64,000 bases of DNA, from positions 43,222,429 through 43,286,428 of the forward strand of contig NC_069130.1 in NCBI RefSeq assembly GCF_026914265.1. The letters run 5' to 3'. The translations under genes were made by a program, and so were the position numbers. This document shows positions 9,332 to 20,264 of the stretch, in pieces. The notes beneath the pieces are model-generated. The model ran no database searches. It was not told where the DNA came from and saw only the letters and a program-made list of their open reading frames with translations. This DNA comes from Mya arenaria (Eukaryota; Mollusca; Bivalvia; Myida; Myidae). Positions within the stretch are counted from its first letter, which is position 1, and every line of letters starts with the position of its first letter.

Positions 9332-12122
9332 CACCTTTAATAACGTGTGAAATTGACGTCAACAGCCATCAGAAATATTAACGTGCGATTGGTTCGTACA
9401 TATTTGAAGGTGAAAAACGAATACGTCTTAACGTACGTTTACTGGTAACCCAACACCCGAGCCGGGATTCAAAAATAACTCAACCCAGTGCATGTTTGAT
9501 AAGTACGTACTCTACTGGTAACATTGTATTGTCATGAAAAAAGCCGAGACACAAGCCATAAATTTCGGAAATTCATCAATCATAAATTTGTCACAATAAT
9601 GTACCCATAATAGAGAGGTTGCAGAAAACTCAAAGTGCACGTGTACTTGTACGTGTGGGTACACGTAGATGTAAAGGTTGCAGTTCATTTTACTGATAAC
9701 ATCGCTGGTACTCGAATAAATCACTTCCCTCTTGCGTCGTACGTCAGACAGGTCGTTCCAAGCTTATACAATGTACACATATATTGATGACGTAGTGCAC
9801 AAAATACCCCATAGGTATACGAACCCTTACAAGTAGTGTGTCGCAACCGCTATAAACCCAGCTTTAACGTGTAACTAAAGCACTGATGAGTATGTAATGA
9901 ACGCGCGCCTCGCGATACTTGGCCGACGCGAGCTATCTGCATCAGGCATGAAAAGACAACATCAGCACACACATCATCATCATCACTACCACCACCACCA
10001 CCACCACCACAACCACCACAATCATCATAATTTCCTACGCCCCCACCCCATAAAATTAACCAAGTGAAGTTTGCATATTAAAATACAATCATGTAGCAGA
10101 AAAATATGCATCAATTAAACCAGAATGTACCATTTAGGACTATTATAGTGAGCCTAAATGATATTAAAGATGCTATATTTTTTTTATTAAATTTAGTAAC
10201 TTATATTATTGATAGAAAAATTGCATCTTAAATTGCTTTGCGTGAATCCCATCTGTTGGTAGATTGGTAAATGTATAATTGATATGGTGGGAGCTCCGTA
10301 AAATTATGTTTCCACTTTTTGCAGTCATTGTGCTGCATCAGATGATTTTCTCCGACATTATTGTAGTCCTGTAGTCTGGTTCCCTGCTTACTGATATTCC
10401 ATACAGTACGTCCCGATAACGATAGTGTTAGGGGAAGGAACTCCAGAGGTACCTGGTCAAATAGCCCCCAAGTCAAATAGCCCCCATTTTGGTCAAATAG
10501 CTCCCACACTTTTGGTCAAATGGCCCCCACTGCGAAAAATGTGGTCAAAACGCCCCCATTTTGGTCAAATAGCCCCCACTATTTTTTTATTTGAAATTGA
10601 ATTTGAAGGCAACTTGTAATATTTTTAAAATATTTTAATGTAATTTGTATTATTTTTTAAGATATTTGAATGTATATTTGAAGGTATGTTGTAATATTTT
10701 CATGATTTTTGTATATATATATATGAAGGTAAGATGTAATATTTTTAAGATCCATTGCATTTACATAATTGCTAACCAAACAATTACATCTGTTGATATT
10801 AAAAATGCTTAAACATATAAAAATAACTTGCACATATTAAAGACTTATTAATTAGAGAAAATAGGGCATCTAAATTATCACCTGTGGGTTCACACAGGCG
10901 ATCTGGTAATTTTTTTTATATTTTTGCACCTAAACATAGTACAAATGCCACATGAACATAAAAAAGATATGTCTATACAATGCCATTACTTTATTCCTGA
11001 ATAAAAACTTAATGCTTAAATGAAAGCAAAAATTCATAAAAAATGAATGTCAGAGACTTGACCAATACACCAAAGGTCCTTCCAAACGAGCTACTGCTTA
11101 GCTTGTATAGCTCATGTAAGTTTTGATGTTCAACTATTAAAGCAAGTCAATGTACATTTTGTTCGATCAATTTTCTTTAATCGTCTATCTTTATGATTGA
11201 ATGCAGTATAATAAATGCTGACTTGCAAGTAACAAAATTGACATTTTAGAATAAAAACATTTTATTCAAACAATCTGATCATCCAATTTATGCCAATTCT
11301 CCAAACATAACCCAAATATATGTGCACATTTTCTTAAAAAAAGTGAATGAAACTTGCCCAATCACCATACATGCTAAGTTTTTTAAAATGCATTTCAAGG
11401 AAATCTGCCTTTAAAAATCTGACCCCAATTTCTCGAAACAACTTAAGCTTAACAGGCTTAAGAAGCTTATTTTGTACAGCAATATTAATTATTGAATAAA
11501 ACTTAGTTTTATAACAGACTTTAAATAGATTTAAATAAAATCACCAAAATTGGAATCATACAAATCGAGAGACTCCTGGAAAATATAAAACATTAATGAC
11601 AAACTTTGAAAGAAAATCATCTTAAATTCCAGTATTTAAGTTTAAAATCCACAAAATTTAAATGAAATCACCAAAATTGAGATAATAAAAATCCAGACTC
11701 TGCTGGAAAAAATAGAACTTGAATGAGCTGCACATTTTTAAGTCACTAAAATGTTTTGAGCTAAACATATACATGTATCACTGATCTATTGTTTTAATAC
11801 TTGACAAGTTTGTAAAATGTTTCACCTCTTAACACAAAACATTTATAAAACTAAGGGGACTAGATTTTCAATAAACCTAAACATAATAATCCTGTTCAAC
11901 ATCAAAACTTAATCATTGACTAGAGCCTCATGACTAGAACCATTATACATAAAATGAATGCCACAGAGCATGATATGCTCACAAACGTAAAACATTGTAT
12001 CAACAGATGACTAAAAACTAAGCAATGACAATTACAATACAATCTGTCAGAATTAAATTTAACTGTTGTACACAATCAAGAATGTGAAGTAATTAATTAC
12101 ACTGCAGTTGAGTTAAATGTTT
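9332..12122. other. Intergenic AT-rich stretch with minor repeats
   Basis: No supportable gene. It holds a short CAT/CAC-rich run (about 9961-10025), a 5-copy imperfect repeat of GGTCAAATAGCCCCCA (10453-10580) and poly-A/T tracts. A weak tRNA-like B box (TTGAATCCCGG on the minus strand near 9465-9475) is not convincing as a SINE. Confidence 0.5.
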
Positions 12123-12449
12123 TTACATCCTTCTCTTCTTAATGAATTTCTTTCCCCAAGTTTTTGCAACACGGCCATTTTCATGGCATAATTTACATAG
12201 TGGACGCACTTTGGAGAATTTTGTGTACATATCCTGAATGTAGACATGATTGTCATCCAATAGTTCATCTTCAGTTCCACAATAACAACATACTGGTGGC
12301 ACAACTTTGCTGAAGCCTGAACTGTAATACGCAATTTCAACATCTGACGTGCAGTTACTCGCCCTCAGTGTGACCAGACCTGAATCATCTGCCATGGGAT
12401 CACCACATACCTACAGATTCTCCTCTTTCATCCTTCGAAGTAGAGCATC
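12123..12449 (-). pseudogene. Last exon of the Cys-rich gene: CxxC pairs, in-frame TAG
   Basis: The acceptor is CATGCAG. The exon reads DALLRRMKEENL, TAG, VCGDPMADDSGLVTL, then DVEIAYYSSGFSKVVPPVCC, YCGTEDELLDDNHVYIQDMY, KVRPLCKLCHENGRVAKTW and a basic end GKKFIKKRRM before TAA. A methionine after the TAG could start a 90-residue remnant (12395-12123) carrying both Cys pairs. Confidence 0.6.
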
Positions 12450-12574
12450 CTGCATGAGAACAATAACAACTTAGAAAAAAGACCTGGATCTAACAGAAAC
12501 CAGCAGAATAATGTCACTATATTGTCACCTGTCACAACCACATACGCCTGGTAAATCTATGCTTACCATACACA

Positions 12575-13752
12575 GGGGTCGACACTAACTATTTTCCCAA
12601 GGGATCCCGAAGGGACACCAACATTTGAAATCAGGTGTCTCTTCCTGAAATTAGGAGTCCCTTCCACTTTTTACATTTTTTTCATTGTTGAGCCTGTTTT
12701 AATATTAAATTCAGCATCCTTTTACTTTTCAATTTGTAATGCAAGTATACACCACCATATTATACATGTTTTTAGCAGCATGTAATGACAGGTTAGTATC
12801 ACTGAATGGCAGTGAGGTATATTTTGGTCTCTAAGTTGGTAGATTGGGTTCAAAAGCGGGAGAATGTCTAAGTCCCTTTTGTTTTCAGTCATAAACAGAG
12901 ATGGATACAATGTAAACAAAAACTTGATGTTGTTACTATTTTTAGATTTTTGGAAAATACGCATAAAATACATCATGGTTCAGGGTCTTGTCAAATGTTT
13001 TTCATTAAGAAACTGTAGGAATATTACATCTGGCTTGTGAAAACTCCAATCAATATTTAGTCGAGCTGTTGATAAATCAATCAGACTGCCTAACAGTCGT
13101 AGTGCATACTGGAAGAGCAGACGGCCAAAAATTGTGTATACATGTTAATTTTCGTGCCAAAAAGTCAAAAAAAAAAAAATTTGATTGAATTAATGAATAA
13201 AACCCTGCAAATTTTATTTCTATTATTTTTTCATCAAAGCATCAAATATATGTCTTTAAAATTAACAAAGAATATTGATAAGTTGAATGCCAATTAACAA
13301 AGAATGCTGAATGTAGGATGCTGTTCTTTTGTGTCGTAAATGTTACTGTAAATACTCAAAGGTCGTATCATATTATATAGAAGGTATCACCAGAGTTGGC
13401 ATCTTTTTGGGCGGTTCTGACACATTAGCAAAACAATTCCACATAAGTATTTTACCAATAATAAATCGTTTATTTATAGATTCATGACGTAACTATAGTC
13501 AAATAGTCAGCTATACTTTCGCTTTGATGAGTCCGATAATGATAATTATTAATATCGTTTTGACATGTGCTGTCAAGAAATTTAGGGGAGCCCGAATTTA
13601 GGTAATAAATTAATTAAATGCTACTTATTTATTGATATTTAGCGTTTATCAGTCATAAATTTAAGTGTCCCGACGGAATACCGGACTTTGAAGTTCATGT
13701 GTCCCTCCTGAAAAATTGGTGTCCTCGGGACCCCGTTAGTGTCGAACACTAC
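12575..13752. mobile_element. Non-autonomous DNA element, 1.2 kb, with inverted ends
   Basis: The left end GGGTCGACACTAAC...GGGATCCCGAAGGGACACCAA pairs with the right end TTGGTGTCCTCGGGACCCC...GTTAGTGTCGAACAC in inverse orientation. The interior has no coding capacity. It sits in the intron before the last exon of the Cys-rich pseudogene. Confidence 0.55.
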
Positions 13753-13915
13753 ATACAAGACGACCCGGGTTCGATTACTGGCCTGGGCGCATGTGTTTTG
13801 TTGGTGGTAACCAAGCCAGAAAAGTGGGTTTTCTCCAGGTACTCTGGTTTTCCAAAAACACATCACAATCCACACTCTTGTTGCGCAACATCGTTCCAAC
13901 TTAGTGACTTAGTAT
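13753..13915 (+). mobile_element. SINE-like fragment (tRNA B-box type)
   Basis: GGGTTCGATTACTGG resembles a polymerase III B box. It is followed by GTGGTAACCAAGCCAGAAAA and GTGGGTTTTCTCCAGGTACT, a core block common in molluscan SINE-like repeats. No A box is visible, so the head is probably truncated. Confidence 0.45.
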
Positions 13916-14133
13916 AATTATGTACTAAATCTCAATAAATAAAACTATAAGTCAGTGGGTCAGTCAGTATTAATACAGCCAGGCCCAAAAGGGGCATAAC
14001 AAAAACAAGTACACATTTATAACTTTACAAATGTTGTTTTCAATTTTTTTTAACAGGTATACAAAATTGTTCTTATGTAAATCCATTCCATTGAACTAAC
14101 CAGTATAAACACATTTTTCTTTACTATGGTTAC

Positions 14134-14220
14134 CTGTTCTATGTCTGTTTTACTTGGACTGTACACAACCCTGGGTTTACGGCATTCGGCACACCTGACC
14201 ACATCACGAGCCTTAGGAGC
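14134..14220 (-). pseudogene. Fourth exon of the Cys-rich gene: CAEC motif
   Basis: The exon is 29 codons, phase 0 on both sides: APKARDVVRCAECRKPRVVY then SPSKTDIEQ. The acceptor is GATGTCCAG and the donor GTAACC. The CxxC followed by KPRVVYS is the most recognisable motif of this family. Confidence 0.6.
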
Positions 14221-14644
14221 CTGGACATCAATATAAACACATGTTAATGACTTGTTTTCCTTCAGGCAATAAGAAACAACCATTTGGTTAAAGACAACAT
14301 ACAAGTATTTTGCTTGAAAAATAAAACTGTATAACACCTTTAGAATTTAGGGAATGGAATTGCATGGTTTCATAAATACAACAGTTTTGTTTGTAAATGA
14401 AATTCATTTCTGTTATTCTAAAGCATAAAGAAAAAGTGAATATTTTATACATGAGGATCTTAAACCGGTGAACTCAAAACAAGGCATGCATAAAAATTAA
14501 TGCCTTTCAAACCTCAATAACTTTACAGTCAGTGATATATATTGTAACATATGACATGATACACTTTTATGGACAAGTTTTACATTGTAGTTTCCCTTTA
14601 CAGCCAAACAAGTTTCTTGTCAGTTGCTACTACTGGTAAAATAC

Positions 14645-14751
14645 CTTTAGAATTTCTCTATTCTTCTTGTCCTGTTCAACAGCTTCATCATCGAAGTCCG
14701 TGCTTCTAGCCGAGGGACGGAATTATTAACAGTCAAAGGTTTTCCGTACAC
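14645..14751 (-). pseudogene. Third exon of the Cys-rich gene (frameshift)
   Basis: It opens VYGKPLTVNN in the frame of exon 2 and ends SARSTDFDDEAVEQDKKNRE-ILK in the frame of exon 4. The two frames meet around 14718-14722, and one base is lost or two are gained there. Confidence 0.55.
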
Positions 14752-15154
14752 CTTTAACAATAAACAAGTTAGAATAAGTCAAATACTTTCTCAGTAAAAC
14801 ACTTGTGACAATACAAAAACTGTTAGAATTTCAAACTTCTTCAGATAGTATAGGTACTGAAATATTGCTATTGTCTCCCATTTATTAAGGCTTTTTATGT
14901 GTCTCATTATCTACAATGCTCAAGTTTTTACTATAGTTGCTCCAAAATCAAATTCTAAGAGCCTACACAATGAGCTGTGGTACATAAAACTAAAACCTTA
15001 AAAGCATGTGTAAATTAAACAAATAAACAATGCTATTTTTCTTTCTTTAACCACACATTTTAAACTTAATGTGAAAGATTATTTTCAACAATGAAAAAAT
15101 ATTCCCTGTTACTATTTAGACTATTATAGAGTAATGTTTTACAAAACATTTTAC

Positions 15155-15211
15155 CTCCTTAAATGGCAAATAATGTGCCCCACATGCATCTGGTGTTGGC
15201 TCTAGTCTAGT
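15155..15211 (-). pseudogene. Second exon of the Cys-rich gene
   Basis: The exon is 19 codons: TRLEPTPDACGAHYLPFKE. The acceptor is TTATTTTAG and the donor GTAAAA. It joins VYGK of the next exon in phase 0. Confidence 0.5.
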
Positions 15212-15889
15212 CTAAAATAATAGACGTGTTATACGGGATTCTTCCAATCCCTAACGTCTAAACGGGAATGTGCAAAAAACGGGGGTGTTTTAAAAATATT
15301 GAAATTGTTTTAAATGAAGTATTTTATGGTTGAAATTGATCATAAAGAGTTATATTCATATTTCACCATGTAAGTGAAATGTTATTTTGCACTAAACAAG
15401 CATTTAATGCATTAAAACAAGTTGTTTACCTCTCTTATAAAACAAAAGTTGACTGACACAGACAACACTTATACGAAGGGGAACAACTCGATACAATCGT
15501 AATAACTCGGCCTCCTCCGACAAAGCTTCGAGATAGACCTCGTTATACAATCGTAACAACTCGGCCATTGCCGAAATGTTCCGAGCGATTTAAAACTGTG
15601 CCCTAGAGCCTTGCAGGTGCCCTTCATGTATATATCGTTATGTTTTGACAGAATGAAATGAAGAAAACCCGTCAAACTCATAATTATAAGTTGGATATTT
15701 ATTTTTTGTGTACGGAACTAATATCAAATAACATTATCTGGTAATATTTCTTGTTTTTATGATATTTTATAGACGCTATATGCTTTAACCCGGAATCCAG
15801 ATCGGAACAACTACCCACTTTTGATACTTAACAATTTGTACGTGAAGGATTTGCCATATCAAAAATCTAAAAAAAATCCGTCAACGTAC

Positions 15890-16128
15890 AATTATTTGGA
15901 CTAGTGTTGGCTCCGGCAAGAACGACAGCTTTTCGTACATCGTCACATTACGTACTGGATTCTTATTGAGGTAAGCGATTCAGGGGTATAGTTTAACTTG
16001 GCAAGTGTGTTCGCTTTCGTAAATATGTCGATAAATTTATCAATCTTTGCTGTTTGTACCGCAAGCCGCCTGCTCCCCACTTTTCCGGGATTTATGCACG
16101 CGATAACAGTTTTCATGGAGGCTGCCAT
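15890..16128 (-). pseudogene. First exon of the Cys-rich gene (frame-broken)
   Basis: ATG at 16128 opens MAASMKTVIACINPGKVGS and continues to LAKLNYTPESL. After about 45 codons the protein-like text moves to another frame (AYLNKNPVRNVTMYEKLSF, LPEPT). The exon end is uncertain: the sequence GAGCCAACAC occurs both here and at the start of the next exon. Confidence 0.45.
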
Positions 16129-16384
16129 CTTTCTTCTGGATACATTCGATTGACCGATGTACGGCTAATCGATTATGGGTTACAAAGCACTAAAATGTGA
16201 AAAACGTCGGCGATTTGTGTTCGATACGACGGAAAAATGCCCGCTCCAAAAAATACATTTTGACATATTTTTAATGATGCGGGCGGAAGGCAAATTGAAA
16301 TATATTTTTTTTGATATTGAAAAAAAATCGTGCGGGAAATCCGATGACATAGAAATCAATTTGGTGTGGCCTAAGTCGTATTGA

Positions 16385-16972
16385 CAATTTTTAAGTGTAT
16401 ATATTGCATATGGGAGATGGTTCGCATTGGTAATGCTATTTTTAGGCTATTTTCTATCATCACGTGGTACGGCGGGCAACCTTCACCTTACATCTCCGAC
16501 TCCAGCTATATGAGTGAAATGGCCGCTGCTGCTGTTGAATGTACCTGAAATCTGGTACTGTTTACTCTATTTAGGAAGCGAATGGAAAAAATCTTCTCTC
16601 CTCTGTTTTCACGTTTTAGTTGTTATAAAATAACAAATAAAATGAATCAACATGACATCTGTTAAACGCGATTATTTTTCTAACATGTTCCTTAATATTA
16701 CACATTTTCGCGACAACGTTTATGATTTTTTGTCAATATTTCATCCACAGTTAAAACAACGATGGGCGTTAATGTAAACTTTATAATATTTGAACTTCAT
16801 AATGTTGGATTGTACTTGTTAAGGGACCTCTTATTCGCCCGTTCCAATTATTGCTCACCCTGCCATTTAATGTAGATATTCATTTGTTTCAAATCAAATC
16901 ATCAAATTTTATTTTCAGTCGGTATGACGTAACAGAGAAAACATTACAGTAGCTATGAATAGCTATTGACCG

Positions 16973-17043
<71 letters not shown>

Positions 17044-17290
17044 CATATTATATATACAAGCATATATCTATATAAAATATTTAAGTATTAAAGAGATTGT
17101 TTGATGCAAACACACATTAAAAACACTTCCAAAAAGGTAATATATAACGTGTTGCTGAAGTTCTTTAGCTAATATTCTGAGAGTCAAACAAGGTGTTCAA
17201 ATGAAGTATAAAATTGGCAAGAAGCAGCTTGCCAGTGAAACCAGCCAATAGATACCCGACTGAATGATCAGCACCAACATAATATGGGGC
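16385..17290. repeat. Gene-free stretch with a (TA)n microsatellite
   Basis: A pure TA run occupies 16978-17041, continuing as a degenerate TA-rich tract to about 17080. The rest, upstream of the Cys-rich pseudogene's start, is AT-rich and holds nothing I recognise. Confidence 0.6.
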
Positions 17291-17292
17291 TT

Positions 17293-17543
17293 ATGCACCA
17301 GTCAATTGTAACTACGCCCCCCCCCCCTTCCAAGGTCCAGGGGTCTGCAGGGGAAATTGGCCGTGTTCTTACCTTCCAGTTGGCCAGGTGAATGTGGTGT
17401 CTTTACACCAAAAATAGCAGGAAATGGGCCTTATGTGGGGTGCGGGGGCATTTGGCGGGGATTTTTCCAGCAGATTGATTCTGCAGGGTGGGGATTTTAC
17501 CAGGGGGGGGGGAGGGCGTGGTTACAATTGTCTAGTGCATTAT
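17293..17543. mobile_element. MITE with GCACCAGTCAATTGTAAC ends
   Basis: The left end TATGCACCAGTCAATTGTAA runs into a C-run and CCAAGGTCC. The right end is GGGGGGG...GGCGTGGTTACAATTG and TCTAGTGCAT, its inverted copy. Length is 250 bp, with no coding capacity. Relatives lie at 30830-30992, 32588-33509 and 42247-42290. Confidence 0.65.
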
Positions 17544-18409
17544 CAGTTGCTCATTGATATCCACCATGACTTCTTACAATTCACTCTATTATCAACAGTA
17601 GTGCACTGCTTGGAGAGCAGAATCTGGTGGGAAGCAGTAGCCTGCATTGCCATTTTCGCTTTTCAGTTATATTTTTCCTACAGATTGTTATTGTTATTTA
17701 TTTATTGTTATCGTAAAATGTGTAATTTTGCATGAAATGTTAAACAAAATATTAAAAGAACCATTCCGAATTTGTGATGGGTGTTTCAACGCTTCAAATA
17801 CACAAAAAACGTCATTTTGGTGTTTACGTAGAAAATGCCGGATACCTAATTGAATGCCCATTTTAGCGCCCCAATTTGGAGCCAGCTTTATTCATAAATA
17901 TTAAAAATAAACAATCGTATCACATAGTGATGAAACAATTATCGAGTACAATGGATGAATCGTCGCTGACAATGCTACGTCGGCGACAATCGATAGTACT
18001 TGTCCAAAATCGATGTCGCTAATGTTACTTCCAGTAACTAGTCTACATATTATTTTTTTGTTGGCAAATGTCGAGTAAAGGTCTTTTTTTCTTTCCAGTA
18101 AATTCTCATTGAGTTCATTATAACAAGGCATGTCACTCTCTTTCACAAATGCCATTAATGTAAACACTTTAATTCACTTAAAACCGTATAAACTCTCCCA
18201 AATTTCTAATTGTTTACATATTTCATAAAACCTTCTTCAATAACCTGTCTCTATGGTGTATTGGGTCCGGTCTTACCTGCAAATACCGGGGGCCCCGGCT
18301 TGATGCCTTCTGTTTTCGAAACCTTTTTGGTATTGTTTGTAATTAACTAATTTACTTTTTTGTGAAAGTTTCATGAAATTAAGATATTCCAATAGAAATG
18401 TTGAATATT

Positions 18410-18898
18410 TATGCCCCCACAAAGTGGCGGCATATAGGGTTGCCCTTGTCCGTACGTACGTCTGTCTGTCTGTACGTACGTACGTCCCGAAGATTGTTTC
18501 CGATCTAATTCTTGAAAACTGTTTGTCCAATCCTCACCAAACTTTAAACACATGTTTGTGACCATAATATCTTGATCAAGTTTGATAGTCATGGAAATCG
18601 CTTTAGTCATTTAGGAGTTACGGCCCTTTTTTGCCCAAAATACTTCAAAAATATATGTTTCCAATCTAATTCTTGAAAAGTATGTGTCCAATCCTCACCA
18701 AAACTTTACATACATGATTGTGACCATAATATCTTGATCAAGTTCGATAGCCATGGAAATCGCTTTTGTCATTTAGGAGTTACGGCCCTTTATTTGCAAA
18801 AAAAGACTTGAGATTATCCTGAATAATCATTATGGCTTATTTTCTGTGACAAAAAATCGAAGTGGGGGCATCCGTGTCCTATGGACACATTTCTAGTT
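18410..18898. mobile_element. Hairpin-ended tandem-unit element (TATGCCCCCAC type)
   Basis: It starts ATGCCCCCACAAAGTGG then CGGCATA, a stem-loop. A CGTACGTACGTCTGTCTG run follows, then two units of about 165 bp (GTTTCCGATCTAATTCTTGA, AAACTT...CATG, GGAGTTACGGCCCTTT). It ends AAGTGGGGGCATCCGTGTCC and TATGGACAC, a second stem-loop. Confidence 0.65.
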
Positions 18899-19242
18899 TA
18901 TGTTTGTTATACATGTGTATGTATTGATTTTAAATAAGAGTGTCACTGCTGTTTAACCAGTCAAAATACAGACATGTTCTGAAAACAAATACTAAAAACA
19001 ACAACATCTGAATTGAAATTGACCTTTATAGTAGCAAACATTTCAACCCTCCAAATGTACTAATTGTTTAATGTAACCATACATATTTGATGTAATCAAA
19101 ACAGGAAATATCATTACAAGCACATGGTATCAGGTTTACTCCCACCTCAGATAGGTATATCTAAAATTTTGGACATGCTGGAAATTCTTTTCTAGCACAT
19201 CGGATAGACATTTCCGGTGAATTCAGCCGTGCTGGAAAACTC

Positions 19243-19268
19243 CATCTGGCATCCCCCCATGCCAGATG
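19243..19268. repeat. Short perfect hairpin
   Basis: CATCTGGCAT, six C, ATGCCAGATG gives a 10-bp perfect stem. The palindromic-looking GTCACGCGCTGTGAC follows directly. It is probably the end of a small fold-back repeat. Confidence 0.5.
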
Positions 19269-19551
19269 AGTCACGCGCTGTGACGTAATACTTTTAATTT
19301 CTTTTATTTTACATTTAATGTAACCATAATTATGAGATTTCAATAGATGAGTTCCATAACTATTAACTTTACAAAAACACACCTTCAAAACAAAACAAAA
19401 TAACCCTTAAAAGACGTGATACTGAAGGAACTTCTTGACGTATGCAGTGAATAAATATTAATGCGCGTCATGAGGTCAGCTGACATCATCGCACATGCTG
19501 TTTGGTGAAATTTACTGCGCTTTTCTATGCATTTTTCAGAAAAAAGTGTAA

Positions 19552-19716
19552 TTCAAGGTATGCTAGAAAAAATATCATGTGTGTCCGTTCCGGATCGAAA
19601 AATCCGACCCTCGGACACGCTGCGTAGCCGGTAACTCGGCAAGCCTCGTTACCTGGCAACGCAGGTGTCCTCAGGTTGGATTTTTCGATCCAGAACGAAA
19701 ACACATGACAGATATT
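19552..19716. mobile_element. Fold-back repeat, 165 bp
   Basis: The left arm ATATCATGTGTGTCCGTTCC, GGATCGAAAAATCC mirrors the right arm GGATTTTTCGATCCAGAACG, AAAACACATGACAGATAT. Arms are about 60 bp with a few mismatches. Non-coding. Confidence 0.6.
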
Positions 19717-19801
19717 ATAAATGTTGCCTATGGACAAAGATAAAACGGGCAAAGATAAAACAAAGACCCGTATCGAACTGAAATTGTAATCACACAATTA
19801 C

Positions 19802-19847
19802 CTGCCTTGTTGTAGACCGTCATCTGTACCGTCATGGAAACCTTGTC
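19802..19847 (-). CDS. Possible isolated exon, unassigned
   Basis: 46 bases on the minus strand are bounded by TTGCCACAG and GTAATT. One frame reads QGFHDGTDDGLQQG, reminiscent of the Gly-rich repeats of Yae1/Lto1-type proteins, but it is too short to name. No partner exon was found on either side. Confidence 0.2.
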
Positions 19848-20123
19848 CTGTGGCAATATTTAAAATCCTAATTAATTAATTTCTCGCTTCAAATAGCACC
19901 ATTAAAAAGTGTTCATGCTCCATTCAAGAAATGATGCTGCACTTTCCTCAGAACTATTTAAAAAAACAATTTGACTATTTACATAATTTGAATCACTGCA
20001 TGCATGTCCATGACAACCACGATTTATCACATATCTATATGCACATTATTTACACTTTGACTGAAGAGTTCCAGCGTAAAAAATACATTTTAACATTATT
20101 TTGTTAAACTGTGGTGGGAGAAG

Positions 20124-20264
20124 AAGCATCTTCCATGGCCGCTCGTGTAAGATAGGTTTGTCCCAGCCCTCGCGCATGGTGTTCTGCGGAAAAGAGGTTT
20201 ACTGTTACACCCTACGCTTGGTTGGGGATGAACCTATCTTACACTTTCGGCCATGGAAGATACT
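20124..20264. mobile_element. Fold-back repeat, 141 bp
   Basis: AGCATCTTCCATGGCCGCTC, GTGTAAGATAGGTTTGTCCC faces GGGATGAACCTATCTTACAC, TTTCGGCCATGGAAGATACT. The 40-bp arms are nearly perfect, and the loop contains a second imperfect inverted pair (TGTTACACCCTACGC). Confidence 0.7.

Larger units (their letters stand above)
12123..16128 (-). pseudogene. Decayed multi-exon gene for a Cys-rich (CxxC) protein
   Basis: Five exon-like blocks on the minus strand have matching GT-AG borders and phases: roughly 16128-15890, 15211-15155, 14751-14645, 14220-14134 and 12449-12123. In order they read a start at MAASMKTVIACINPGKVGS, then YEKLSFLPEPT, EPTPDACGAHYLPFKE, VYGKPLTVNN, ARSTDFDDEAVEQDKKNREI, RCAECRKPRVVYSPSK, and a final exon with two CxxC pairs (VCCYCG, LCKLC) and a basic tail. 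The CxxC pairs suggest zinc binding. The frame is broken in the first exon (between TPE and AYLNKNP) and in the third (between TVNN and RPSARS). The last exon has TAG in NL*VCGDP where a Tyr would fit. I recall similar unnamed proteins in mollusc genomes but cannot name the family. Either it is a dead copy or the assembly has indels. The stop argues for real decay. Confidence 0.6.

Noticed and set aside
16175-16384. 69-codon plus-strand frame just upstream of the Cys-rich pseudogene
   Set aside because: Lys/Phe-rich, AT-driven, no recognisable motif and no splice partner.
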